DNA of 64,000 nt, from contig CAWIKB010000011.1 of assembly GCA_963836605.1 (NCBI GenBank), forward strand, positions 620,001 to 684,000, written 5' to 3'. Made by a program: the position numbers and the translations under genes. Shown here one piece after another: positions 1-8,371 of the stretch. The notes under the pieces are model-generated. The model saw only the letters and a program-made list of their open reading frames with translations, searched no databases and was not told the origin of the DNA. This DNA is from Bog-473 sp963836605. GTDB taxonomy: Bacteria; Actinomycetota; Acidimicrobiia; Acidimicrobiales; RAAP-2. The stretch's first letter is position 1, and every line of letters begins with the position of its first letter.

Positions 1-72
1 GCCGGACACGATGTGACGTCGCAGGCCCCGGCTGCGCTGGCCCACATCCTTGACGCCTGCGTCCCGGACTGA
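1..72 (+). CDS. 3' end of a gene cut by the window edge, possibly an alpha/beta-hydrolase
   Basis: Reading from base 1 gives 23 codons ending in TGA at 70-72. The peptide ends AGHDVTSQAPAALAHILDAC followed by VPD. A GH followed by a P-x-x-LA-x-x-L pattern resembles the C-terminus of alpha/beta-hydrolases, where the His of the catalytic triad is followed by a last helix. That is a resemblance from a very short piece; nothing else of the gene is visible. The next gene is convergent. Confidence 0.35.
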   Translation, partial: AGHDVTSQAPAALAHILDACVPD

Positions 73-137
73 ACCCCGTCGCCAGGGTCCGCCAGGCATC
101 CCGCCGAGCGGGCCGCACACCTGCCGTCAGTTCAGCC

Positions 138-1085
138 TCAGTGAAGGTGTCCGATCACTTCGGCGCCAAAGGCTTCGAGCGTGTCCGGGGGTGCGAAATC
201 GGTGAACCACACGTAAAATCGCTCGATCCCACGCTGCCGCTGCGTACCGAAATGCTCGACCAGTTCCGCTCCCGAGCCCACGGCCCTTCCCAGGTTGCCC
301 ATCCAGCCGAAGCGGCGCTCGGCCAGACCCACCACGGCATCGTGTGATGCACCCGTCGGCACGAACGTCACCAGCCCCTGCACCGAGACGCGGGCGGTGC
401 CGGCGTTGGCACGAAGCTCGTCAAGGCGCGCGGCCTGGTGGGCCGGGACGTTCCACCAGTCGGCGAATTCCGCCACCATCCTCATCGTCGTGGGCCCGGT
501 CCCGCCGATCACCACCGGTATGGGTCGGGTCGGTACCGGGAGCTGCCGGGCCCCCTCGAGGCGGAAGAACTCACCCTCATAGGTGACGGATTCGCCGGTC
601 CAGAGCCGAGTCACAATTTCCAGGGTCTCCCGGAGGCGGGCGACCCGGACTGCCGCGGGTGGGGCGTCGAACCCGAACACCGCCAATTCGGCCGGTGTCG
701 ACCCCGACCCAAGGGCGAGTTCATACCGCCCACCAGAAGCGTGGTCGAGGGTCACGGCCTGGCGGGCCAGCACGGCCGGGTGCCGAAACGCGTCGCAGAG
801 GACCAGATGACTGACCGTGAGCCGCTCGGTACGGGCGGCCAGCCAGGTGGCGGCGACGAACGCTTCGAACATTGGTTTGTCCTCGGCCTGAGGCGGCATG
901 AGGTGGTCCATGAGGGCCACGCCGGCAAATCCGGCTGACTCGGCGGCCCGGGCCCGTTGCACCAGGGCCTCCATGGACAATCGCATCTGGGGCAGGAAGA
1001 GGTAGAACTCAGGGACCACGCTGGGATTAGCCACCTCCGTCGCCATGCACAGCGACAATTTCTCGGGCGCGATCCCCCTGGCCAT
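138..1085 (-). CDS. LLM-class flavin (F420/FMN) dependent oxidoreductase
   Basis: The 315-residue protein has the luciferase-like monooxygenase (bacterial luciferase TIM barrel) pattern: an early AESAGFAGVALMDH segment, a central LDHASGGRYELALGSGS cofactor-side loop, then a WTGESVTYEGEFF segment and a PIPVVIGGTGP loop. Such enzymes use F420 or reduced FMN for hydride transfer or oxygenation; the substrate cannot be read from sequence. The ATG at 1085 has GAGGAG about 10 bases upstream and overlaps the preceding TetR gene by 59 bases; an internal ATG at 1046 is an alternative with a weaker ribosome site. Same-strand overlap with the TetR gene suggests one transcript, with the regulator controlling this enzyme and perhaps the divergent P450. 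Confidence 0.85.
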   Translation of the reverse strand: MARGIAPEKLSLCMATEVANPSVVPEFYLFLPQMRLSMEALVQRARAAESAGFAGVALMDHLMPPQAEDKPMFEAFVAATWLAARTERLTVSHLVLCDAFRHPAVLARQAVTLDHASGGRYELALGSGSTPAELAVFGFDAPPAAVRVARLRETLEIVTRLWTGESVTYEGEFFRLEGARQLPVPTRPIPVVIGGTGPTTMRMVAEFADWWNVPAHQAARLDELRANAGTARVSVQGLVTFVPTGASHDAVVGLAERRFGWMGNLGRAVGSGAELVEHFGTQRQRGIERFYVWFTDFAPPDTLEAFGAEVIGHLH

Positions 1086-1680
1086 GAGCCACGCACTCCT
1101 CGCCGAAGATCAGGGCCACGCAGTCGCCGAGGTAGTCATAGAGGTCGGAGATGGAGAGCCGGCCGGCCGACCAAGAGCGCAACAAGCTGTCGAGCACGGC
1201 GGAAGCCGTGCGGACGATGTTGCGGGCTCGATTCGGCTCGATGCCGGGCAGGAGCTCGAGGTACACGCTGGTCATCGTGTGATCCAACCGTTGCAGGATT
1301 TCGGTGGCAAAAGGGTCGGCCGACAATTCGAGCGATGCAATGAGGCGCGCCAGCTGGGGCTGGTGTTGGAATGCCCTGACCGAACGGTGCAGGGCTTCCG
1401 TGAGGTTCTGGCGCGGGGTCTCGCCGGCGAGGGGATGGCGGGTGAGGCTGGTCCGGAGTGTGGCCGCCCATTTGACCAGCACTTCGGCGAACAGATGTTC
1501 CTTCGACGAGAAGTAGTGGTACAGCGTGCCGAGCGCAACGCCGGCTTCTTCGGCGACGTCCTTGACCTGAATGCGCTCGTACTCGCGCCGCTCCAGCAGC
1601 GCCAGGCCGGCGTCGACCACGCGCTGGCGGCGTGCGAGTTGGTTACCGGTCAAGTCGGTCGGCGACACTGGCTCTGGCAT
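1027..1680 (-). CDS. TetR/AcrR-family transcriptional regulator
   Basis: This 217-residue protein has an N-terminal TetR helix-turn-helix at about residues 20-65; the motif VALGTLYHYFSSKEHLF is the recognition-helix signature. The C-terminal ligand domain is not diagnostic. The ATG at 1680 follows GGAGCTGAG on the minus strand, a good ribosome site. It lies upstream of, and overlaps, the luciferase-like oxidoreductase and is divergent from the P450 gene at 2036, the usual arrangement for local repression. The AT-rich dyad near 1941-1956 in the shared intergenic region is a candidate operator, by inference. Confidence 0.9.
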   Translation of the reverse strand: MPEPVSPTDLTGNQLARRQRVVDAGLALLERREYERIQVKDVAEEAGVALGTLYHYFSSKEHLFAEVLVKWAATLRTSLTRHPLAGETPRQNLTEALHRSVRAFQHQPQLARLIASLELSADPFATEILQRLDHTMTSVYLELLPGIEPNRARNIVRTASAVLDSLLRSWSAGRLSISDLYDYLGDCVALIFGEECVAHGQGDRAREIVAVHGDGGG

Positions 1681-2035
1681 CTCAGCTCCGATGGGTGGCC
1701 CCTGGCACGCCGGCCGGCGCCGGTGGTCTCGAACCCGACCCCAGGGGTCGTTCCCACGAGAAGCAGACTCTAGCGCGGCGCCTCCGGCCTACGGCGCTGG
1801 GATGGCCAGCAGACCGAACACCGTTCTCGCACGGAAGAGCCGGCCTACGGCAGGCAGGGTCGGTCGGGCTGCCGGTCTTCAAGCTCACCAGGCAAAGGTC
1901 GGCATCGTCGTGCGCGGCCCTCGTCGACCCCATCCAATCTCGCATACAATATGTAGAGGGCCGCGACAAAGAACCCGATCACTCGGTTTCGACAGTGTTG
2001 TGCCCACTTGCACGCGCCGCCATCCGGGAGGAAAC
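1681..2035. other. intergenic region between divergent TetR and P450 genes
   Basis: These 355 bases hold no convincing gene. They contain the P450 promoter, with an AT-rich block CGCATACAATATGTAG at 1941-1956 in otherwise GC-rich DNA, and the P450 ribosome site GGGAGGA at 2026-2032. The block contains TACA-ATA-TGTA, a dyad with 4-base arms. The TetR promoter must also lie here, but I see no clear hexamers for it. Confidence 0.6.
1945..1950 (+). promoter_or_regulatory. putative -10 box of the P450 gene within an AT-rich dyad
   Basis: TACAAT matches an actinobacterial -10 (TANNNT) and would start the mRNA near 1957, giving a leader of roughly 80 bases. No good -35 is seen 17 bases upstream, which fits an activated or regulated promoter. 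The surrounding GCATACAATATG resembles elements before four other catabolic genes in the window. Confidence 0.45.
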
Positions 2036-3283
2036 ATGAGCAACAGCAGGGCGAACACCGCACACGGAGCAGAGATCGCCCAGAGCCCGGGCCAACCCGA
2101 CGACCTTCGCTGGGACCCCTTTGACGAGTCCCTCAAGGCCGACCCCCACGCAGTGTGGCGGCGCATGCGTGACGAGGCACCGGTGTACTACAACGAGCAG
2201 TACGGCTTCTGGGCCCTGAGCCGCTTCGAGGATGTCGAGCGGGCCCATCGGGAGCCAAAGCTCTACAGTTCCGCGCACACCACCGTCCTGGAAAGCATGA
2301 CCGAAGAGGCGCAACGCGAGGGCATGATGATCTTCCTCGACCCGCCCGAGCACACCGTCCTGCGGCGGCTGGTGTCCAAGGCCTTCACCCCGCGGCGGGT
2401 GGCGGAGCTCGAGAACGAGATCCGCGGCATCTGCACCGGTCTCCTCGACGCCCAGCAGGGCCGGGAGACCTTCGACTACGTGGCCGACTTCGGCGCCCGG
2501 CTGCCGGCGACGGTGATCGCCGCGCTCCTCGGCGTGCCGCCAGCGGACCGCGAGGAGGTCCGCCAGCACATCGATCAGCTGTTCCACATAGAACCCGGAG
2601 CGGGCATGGCCAACGAGGTGTCCGCACAAGCGGGGCTCTGGCTCTACACCTACATCGGCGAGCAGATCGCGGAGCGCCAGCAAAAGCCCCGCGACGACAT
2701 GTTCACCGATTTGGTGCAGGCCGAATTGGTGGACAGCGATGGCGTGACGCGGCATCTCACCCCACTCGAAGGCACCGAATTCGGCATCTTGATCGTCAGC
2801 GCCGGTACCGAGACGGTGGCTCGCCTGCTGGGCTGGGCCGGGCTCCTCCTGGCCGAGCACCCCGACCAGCGGGCCGAGCTCGCGCGGGACCCGTCGCTGA
2901 TCCCCAACGCGGTCGAGGAGCTCCTCCGGTACGAATCGCCGTCACCGGTTCAGGGCCGTTGGCTCACCCAAGCGACTGAATTGCACGGCCACGTGATCCC
3001 GGTCGATTCGAAGGTGCTCCTCCTCACCGGGTCGGCCGGGCGTGACGAGCGCGAGTACCCCGAGGCCGATCGCTTCGACATCCGGCGCAACTTCCGGCTG
3101 CACGTCGCCTTCGGGTACGGCGTCCACTTCTGCCTCGGCGCGGCGCTGGCGCGCATGGAGGGCAAGATCGCGCTGGAAGAAACCCTCAAGCGCTACAAGA
3201 ACTGGGTGGTCGACAAGGAGCACGCCGTACTGCTCCACACCAGCACCGTCCGGGGGTACCAGAAACTGCCGATCAGCGTCTAG
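2036..3283 (+). CDS. cytochrome P450 (soluble bacterial CYP)
   Basis: The 415-residue protein has all P450 landmarks. The I-helix oxygen-activation motif AGTET is at 256-260, the K-helix ExxR at E295-R298, and the heme loop FGYGVHFCLGAALARME has the axial cysteine at C366. The early MIFLDPPEHTVLRRLVSKAF segment is typical of soluble bacterial P450s. It should hydroxylate a hydrophobic substrate using electrons from a ferredoxin and reductase, neither of which is encoded nearby. The ATG at 2036 has a strong GGGAGGA site 3 bases upstream of AC; the frame stays open further upstream without a comparable start. It is divergent from TetR (1027-1680) and convergent with the acyl-CoA dehydrogenase at 3302. 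Confidence 0.93.
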   Translation: MSNSRANTAHGAEIAQSPGQPDDLRWDPFDESLKADPHAVWRRMRDEAPVYYNEQYGFWALSRFEDVERAHREPKLYSSAHTTVLESMTEEAQREGMMIFLDPPEHTVLRRLVSKAFTPRRVAELENEIRGICTGLLDAQQGRETFDYVADFGARLPATVIAALLGVPPADREEVRQHIDQLFHIEPGAGMANEVSAQAGLWLYTYIGEQIAERQQKPRDDMFTDLVQAELVDSDGVTRHLTPLEGTEFGILIVSAGTETVARLLGWAGLLLAEHPDQRAELARDPSLIPNAVEELLRYESPSPVQGRWLTQATELHGHVIPVDSKVLLLTGSAGRDEREYPEADRFDIRRNFRLHVAFGYGVHFCLGAALARMEGKIALEETLKRYKNWVVDKEHAVLLHTSTVRGYQKLPISV

Positions 3284-3301
3284 CGGCCCGGCTGCCCTCT
3301 C

Positions 3302-4549
3302 TTAGGAGCCCCGGTGGGCCGATGCGGCTGACGGGCGCATGGCGCTGAAGGGGACATCCTTGTCGGCCCGCTTCTCACGCGGCAGGCCGAGCACGCGTTC
3401 GCCGATGATGTTCCGCTGGATCTGATCGGTCCCACCGCCGGTCCGGATCGACCACTGTCCCAGGAAGTACTGCTGCCAGAACCCGTCATCGGGGGCGGCG
3501 TCACCCATCAGCATGCCGCGGGGCCCCTCCAGCGACATCACCAGGTCGCCGGTGGCAGCAATGTGGAGCGATGCCAACAGCTTCAGCACCGAGCTCTCCG
3601 GACCGGGCTGACGGCCCTGGCTGATGGCTGTCTGCACCCGCAGACCGAGATAGCGCAGTATCTCGAACCGGGAGTAGGCGGCAGCCAGCCCTTGGCGCAG
3701 GAGAGGGTCACCCTCGGCTCCGGTGGCGTGCACCAACTGCTCGAGGTCAGAGAATCTCACTCCGCCCCCGCTTCCGATGAGGGTCCGCTCGCTCAAGAGA
3801 GTGGTCTGCGCAACACTCCACCCCCCTCCGAGCGAACCCACCATGTTGGCGGCGGGAATACGGACGTCGGTGAGAAAGACCTCGTTGAAGTGGGCGACAC
3901 CGTTGATCTGTCGGAGGGGTCGGACCTCGATCCCAGGTGTCGACATGTCCACAATGAAGTAGGTAATGCCCTGGTGCTTTGGCTGGTCCGGATCCGTGCG
4001 GGCCAGAAGTATGGCGTAGTCGCTGTGATGTGCTCCCGAGGTCCAGACTTTCTGTCCGTTGACGACCCACTCTTCGCCGTCCCGCACGGCCCGGGTACCC
4101 AGTCCGGCCAAGTCGGACCCCGCCCCAGGTTCGCTGAAGAGCTGGCACCACACCTTGTCGCCTCGGAGCATCGCATCGAGGTGATCGCGTTTCTGTTCGT
4201 CGTTCCCCCAGGCGATCAAGGTCGGGCCGACCATGCCGATCGCCACGGCAAAGGCCCCGACCGAGACATCAAATCGGGACTGCTCCTGGTTGAAGATCGT
4301 CTGTTGCATGGACGTGCCGCCCCGACCCCCGTACTCCTTGGGCCACGTGATGCCGGCCCAGCCTCCCTCGTAGAGAGCGAGCTGCCACTGCTTGCACGCC
4401 GCCACGTGCCGTGCGTGGACCTCGGGGTCCGGGTCGTGGTGGGCCCGCTGCGCGACCACTGCCTCCCCTCTCGGCCGGGCCCGCTGCGTGAGCCAGGCTC
4501 TTACCTCGGCCCGAAAGACGGATTCTTCTGGAGTGTCGTCGAAATCCAC
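3302..4549 (-). CDS. acyl-CoA dehydrogenase
   Basis: The 415-residue protein has the acyl-CoA dehydrogenase pattern: an alpha-helical N-terminus (EESVFRAEVRAWL), the FAD/substrate-loop motif FSEPGAGSDLAGLGTRA, the VWTSGAHHSDYAILLAR strand and the C-terminal GGTDQIQRNIIGERVLGLP motif. It should oxidise an acyl-CoA to the 2,3-enoyl-CoA, passing electrons to ETF. It is the last gene of a minus-strand cluster (TetR, acyl-CoA ligase, amidohydrolase, this gene), which reads as activation then beta-oxidation of a carboxylic acid. The start MDFDDTPEE is typical for the family. The stop is 18 bases from the convergent P450 stop. Confidence 0.92.
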   Translation of the reverse strand: MDFDDTPEESVFRAEVRAWLTQRARPRGEAVVAQRAHHDPDPEVHARHVAACKQWQLALYEGGWAGITWPKEYGGRGGTSMQQTIFNQEQSRFDVSVGAFAVAIGMVGPTLIAWGNDEQKRDHLDAMLRGDKVWCQLFSEPGAGSDLAGLGTRAVRDGEEWVVNGQKVWTSGAHHSDYAILLARTDPDQPKHQGITYFIVDMSTPGIEVRPLRQINGVAHFNEVFLTDVRIPAANMVGSLGGGWSVAQTTLLSERTLIGSGGGVRFSDLEQLVHATGAEGDPLLRQGLAAAYSRFEILRYLGLRVQTAISQGRQPGPESSVLKLLASLHIAATGDLVMSLEGPRGMLMGDAAPDDGFWQQYFLGQWSIRTGGGTDQIQRNIIGERVLGLPREKRADKDVPFSAMRPSAASAHRGS

Positions 4550-4614
4550 GGCAACAACCTACGTGGACGATCCCGGGTGGCGCCTGTCGAGGGCCTGCGG
4601 TGGGCTCGCCCGGC

Positions 4615-5898
4615 CTACGCCGTTGCCTTGGCCGCCAGGATCCCCAGATCCACGCCCTGGCCGGTCCGCTCGATCCGGCCGGTGTCGTAGGAACGGATGG
4701 ACACATCGTGACCTGCGGCCTCGGCTCGCAGCGCGCCGACCGTGCATCGCTCCCGGGACCGATGCGCCAAAGGGTCGAACGAGTACCAACGGCAGGCATT
4801 GCCCCAGGAGATCTTCTCGAGCTCATCGTCGGGGACTGCGACGGCCACCTGGGCCAGCTCCTCGGGAGCGTCGGGCCAGGAGGAGTCCGAATGCGGATAG
4901 TCGCACTCCCACGCGATGTTGTCGATGCCGATCTGATGCCGAAGCTGCAGGCCAATGGGATCGGAAATGAAGCAGGTGAGGAAGTGCTCGCGGAAGACTT
5001 CGCTGGGCAGCTTGCCTCCGAAGTCCTGCCCGGTCCATCCATGGTGCATGTCATACGTACGGTCGACGCGGTCGAGGAAATAGGGGATCCACCCCGTGCC
5101 ACCCTCGGAGAGGGCGATGCGAATGTCGGGGAATGACTTCAGCACGCGAGACCACAACAAGTCAGATGCCGCGCTGCAGATGTTCATCGGCTGCAGGGTG
5201 ATCATGACGTCAACCGGCGCGTCCGCGGCGGTGAAGGCCAACTGGCCGGACGAGCCGAGGTGGATGGACAACACCACCTGTTCATCACAAAGTGCTCTCC
5301 ACAGTGGATCCCACGATGCGTCATGGAAGCTCGGGAAGCCGAGGGTGGCCGGGTTTTCGGTGAAGGTCAGAGAATGGCACCCCTTGCCCGCCACCCGGCG
5401 CACTTCATCGGCGCAGAGATCGGCGTCCCACAACACGGGGAGCGCCATGGGGATGAACCGGCCCGGATACGTGCCGCACCACTCCTCGATGTGCCAATCG
5501 TTGTAGGCCCGCAGGACCGAGAGCGCCAGCTCCTTGTCGTCGCACGCGGCGAACAGACGGGCGCTGAAGCCCGGAAACGACGGGAAGTTCATGGAACCGA
5601 GGACGCCACCCGCGTTCATGTCCTTGATGCGCTCATGGACGTCGAAGCACCCCGGTCGCATCTCATCGAAGGACGTCGGCTCAATGCCGTACTCCTCCTT
5701 GGGCCGACCCGCGACGGCATTCAGCCCGATGTTGGGAATCTTGGTCCCGTCGAACAGCCATACATCGCTGCCGTCGGGGAGCCGCTCGACGCGCGGGGCC
5801 TTGTCCTGGAATCGGGCGGGCAACCTGCCTGCAAAGAGATTCGGCGGCTCGACCAGATGGTCATCCACACTCACCATGATCATTTCTTCGGCGTCCAT
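4615..5898 (-). CDS. amidohydrolase-2 family metal-dependent hydrolase/decarboxylase-like protein
   Basis: The 427-residue protein starts MDAEEMIMVSVDDHLVEPP, with the D-D-H pattern in place of HxH that is common in the Amidohydro_2 (ACMSD/2-amino-3-carboxymuconate decarboxylase-like) group. Later motifs include ILSIHLGSSGQL-like VVLSIHLGSSG, IALSEGGTGWIPYFLDRVD and a terminal WECDYPHSDSSWP with the metal/acid Asp. Such TIM-barrel enzymes hydrolyse or decarboxylate small acids; the substrate is unknown. The ATG at 5898 follows AGGAAGG; the frame is open farther upstream but overlaps the ligase gene. It is a paralogue of the protein at 18121-19380. A partly symmetric GAAC-N13-GTTC at 5926-5946, just upstream, could be regulatory. 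Confidence 0.85.
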   Translation of the reverse strand: MDAEEMIMVSVDDHLVEPPNLFAGRLPARFQDKAPRVERLPDGSDVWLFDGTKIPNIGLNAVAGRPKEEYGIEPTSFDEMRPGCFDVHERIKDMNAGGVLGSMNFPSFPGFSARLFAACDDKELALSVLRAYNDWHIEEWCGTYPGRFIPMALPVLWDADLCADEVRRVAGKGCHSLTFTENPATLGFPSFHDASWDPLWRALCDEQVVLSIHLGSSGQLAFTAADAPVDVMITLQPMNICSAASDLLWSRVLKSFPDIRIALSEGGTGWIPYFLDRVDRTYDMHHGWTGQDFGGKLPSEVFREHFLTCFISDPIGLQLRHQIGIDNIAWECDYPHSDSSWPDAPEELAQVAVAVPDDELEKISWGNACRWYSFDPLAHRSRERCTVGALRAEAAGHDVSIRSYDTGRIERTGQGVDLGILAAKATA

Positions 5899-5944
5899 GG
5901 GTGCCCCTACCTTCCTACGTACTGCGAACGAATTAAATCCTAGT

Positions 5945-7519
5945 TCAAATCTCTGAATGACCAGTCGGAATGCTCGAAGTGAGGAACCGCGCCGTGAGCT
6001 CTGATTTGTCCACCTTGCCGGCGACGGTGCGCGGGAGGGAGGCCACGACCTCCACCTGTTCGGGCCAGGCCTGCGGTCGCAGGCCTTTGGTCCGCAGGTG
6101 AGCGGCGATTGTCGCCACATCGGGCACACCGGCCCCGGGGCGCATCGCCAGCACGGCACAGACGCGTTCGCCCGTCCTCGGGTCGGGGAGCCCGATGACC
6201 ACGGCGTCGGCGACCTCGGGGTGCAGGTGCAGGAGCTCCTCGACCTCGGCGGCTGCGATGTTCTCCCCGTTGCGGATCACGACATCCTTGAGCCGTCCGC
6301 TCACCGTGACGAAACCCTCAGCGTCCACCGCACCGAGGTCACCCGTGCGCAGGAAGCCCTTTTCGTCAAAGGCCTGGGCGTCCAGCGACCGGTCGACATA
6401 GCCCACCATGACCTGGGGGGCACGTACGCGTAGCTCCCCCGTCTCTCCGGGTGCCGCCTCGGTGCCGTCTGCCAACACGACCCGCAATTCAACCCCGGGC
6501 AATGGCCGGCCTTCAGTGGTCGCCAGTTTGTCGTCCGGGTCGGTGGGACGACCCATCGTCAGCACGGGTCCCTCCGTGAGACCCCAACCCGAAAGGATGC
6601 CCGCGCCGCCGAGGTGTTCCTTCACGTCGGCGTGAAGGGACGGGGGCTTGGGCGCGCCACCCCCGGGGCAACAACGCAGCCGGGGAAAGATCGGTGCATC
6701 GGGTTGCTTTCGCTGCACGTCGAGATAGCCCATGTGGAACGCGGTGCCCGAGCCGGCCATCGTGACTCCCTCACGCCCGAGCACGGCAACGGCGCGGGTT
6801 GGTTCGAAGACCTCGATGAGAATGTGGGCTGCTCCTGAGATCAGAGCGGCCAACAGATTGATCGGGCCGCCGATGTGCGCGGCAGGGAAGGCGAGTCCGT
6901 TGCGATCAGAGGGAACCATCGCCAGATGGTCGGCCATACCCCGGGCCACGGCGACAAGACCCGCGTCGCTGTGGCGGGCTCCCTTCGGGCGTCCGGTCGA
7001 TCCCGAGGTGTAGAAAAACCATCGGACGGGACCGGGATCGTCGGCGGATCGCGGGGACGGGGGTGGAGGTAGCGCAGTCGGATCGCCTTCGGGAAGCGAA
7101 CCGTCGATGACCAGGACCTCGGGATGACCGCCACGCGCGGAGGCAATGGAGCGGGTCATGGCGGGGTAGTCGACACCTCGCCAGGGTGGCGTGACAAGCA
7201 GCACGTCGACCAGGGCCTCGTCGACGATATGGCCGATCTCGCGCTCGCGGTACATCGGCACGATCGGGTTCTGGACGACCGAGAGCCGCGACAGAGCAGC
7301 CATGACCACGAAGGTGTCGATTGCGGTGGGCAATATCCATGAGACGACCGAACCGGCATGGATGCCGAGTTCGTTGAAGCCCGCCGCCGTTCTGGTCGCG
7401 GCATCCCTGAACTGCGCAAAGGTCACGCGGCGGCCAGCTTCGTCGACAAGAAGAAGGTCGTCCGGCGTCACGGCCACCCTGGCTTCGAGCAGTCCCCACA
7501 GTGTGGTCTCGGCCATCAC
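5945..7519 (-). CDS. acyl-CoA synthetase (AMP-forming ligase)
   Basis: The 524-residue protein is an ANL-superfamily ligase. The phosphate-binding loop FFYTSGSTGRPKGARHSDAG, the GWGLTEGP motif, the hinge region FLRTGDLGAVDAEGFVTVSGRLKDVVIRNGENIAAAEVE and the C-terminal PRTVAGKVDKSEL lysine segment are all present. It should activate a carboxylic acid to the acyl-AMP and then the CoA thioester, feeding the amidohydrolase/acyl-CoA dehydrogenase cluster downstream. The start ATG at 7519 overlaps the TetR stop as ATGA (a second ATG follows immediately at 7516), so the two are probably translationally coupled. Confidence 0.93.
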   Translation of the reverse strand: MMAETTLWGLLEARVAVTPDDLLLVDEAGRRVTFAQFRDAATRTAAGFNELGIHAGSVVSWILPTAIDTFVVMAALSRLSVVQNPIVPMYREREIGHIVDEALVDVLLVTPPWRGVDYPAMTRSIASARGGHPEVLVIDGSLPEGDPTALPPPPSPRSADDPGPVRWFFYTSGSTGRPKGARHSDAGLVAVARGMADHLAMVPSDRNGLAFPAAHIGGPINLLAALISGAAHILIEVFEPTRAVAVLGREGVTMAGSGTAFHMGYLDVQRKQPDAPIFPRLRCCPGGGAPKPPSLHADVKEHLGGAGILSGWGLTEGPVLTMGRPTDPDDKLATTEGRPLPGVELRVVLADGTEAAPGETGELRVRAPQVMVGYVDRSLDAQAFDEKGFLRTGDLGAVDAEGFVTVSGRLKDVVIRNGENIAAAEVEELLHLHPEVADAVVIGLPDPRTGERVCAVLAMRPGAGVPDVATIAAHLRTKGLRPQAWPEQVEVVASLPRTVAGKVDKSELTARFLTSSIPTGHSEI

Positions 7520-8286
7520 GACCGGGTCCGCCCCGTTCTGGAGGAGGTGGACGGGGAGAAGGTACGTTCGACCAGCTGGTGGAAATCGAGCAGGGGGAGA
7601 CGCTCGGAGGCGTCGGGCGCGTCGGACAGGACCGCCGGGTCGAGCGCCTGGTAGGAGGCCACGAGCCCGCTGAACAGGTGGGCCAGAACTTCGGGATCAC
7701 CCCTACAGAATTCGCCCGTTCGTTGACCGCTGGCGAACAGGTCGGCCTGCATCCGCATTGATTCGGCGTAGTTGCTGGCCACGACAGCATGGAGCTCCCC
7801 CGGCTCCGGCACCAGTGCCACATTGGCGTATCTCAGGAACAGGCGGCCGAACCGACGGCGCTCGCGGAAGAACGCGACTTGAAAGTCGACCAGTCGGTGC
7901 AGCGTCGCGGTTGGCGAGCCCCGGCCTTCGAGGACGGCCCGCATCCCCGCCATGAACTCCTCACCCCGCCTCAGATAGATCTGCCTGAAGAGATCCTCCT
8001 TGCTCTCGAAGAAGGAGTACACCGAGCCCACCGAGAACTCGGCCAGCTCGGCCACCTCTTTGAGGGTGGCGTCGTGAAAGCCCTTGTCGCCGAAGACTTC
8101 CTCGGCGGCATCGAGCAGCTGGGCCCGACTCAGGTCGTGGTGACGCGCCCGCCGTTGCTCGCGGCGACCCGACGCATCGGGACCGGTTGCCGAATCCGTC
8201 ACCATGGGCACGAACCGCTGGTGACCGGTGCGGCCTTCCCTCTCAGTTTCATGACGCTCCCGAGCGACCGAGGGGCGGGCGACCAA
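7516..8286 (-). CDS. TetR/AcrR-family transcriptional regulator heading the ligase cluster
   Basis: The DNA-binding domain, at about residues 50-100 of the 256-residue reading, is clear from LLDAAEEVFGDKGFHDATLKEVAELAEFSVGSVYSFFESKEDLF. The start is uncertain. TTG at 8286 has a good GAGGA site 6-7 bases upstream, whereas ATG at 8205 has no clear site but gives a more usual N-terminus. The stop overlaps the ligase start (ATGA), so the regulator is the first gene of the operon and may autoregulate it. Confidence 0.87.
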   Translation of the reverse strand: MVARPSVARERHETEREGRTGHQRFVPMVTDSATGPDASGRREQRRARHHDLSRAQLLDAAEEVFGDKGFHDATLKEVAELAEFSVGSVYSFFESKEDLFRQIYLRRGEEFMAGMRAVLEGRGSPTATLHRLVDFQVAFFRERRRFGRLFLRYANVALVPEPGELHAVVASNYAESMRMQADLFASGQRTGEFCRGDPEVLAHLFSGLVASYQALDPAVLSDAPDASERLPLLDFHQLVERTFSPSTSSRTGRTRS

Positions 8287-8371
8287 CTTGAGTCCTCGTT
8301 CATTTCACTTTAGCCGGGCTTGAGAATCTGCTCCTCGATCGAAGGGAATGCACGCGAGGGCGACGGGCTGG

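Noticed and set aside
5926..5946. KstR-type operator before the amidohydrolase
   Set aside because: Only GAAC...GTTC ends match; the spacing and core differ from the known steroid-regulator box, and it overlaps the end of the ligase gene.
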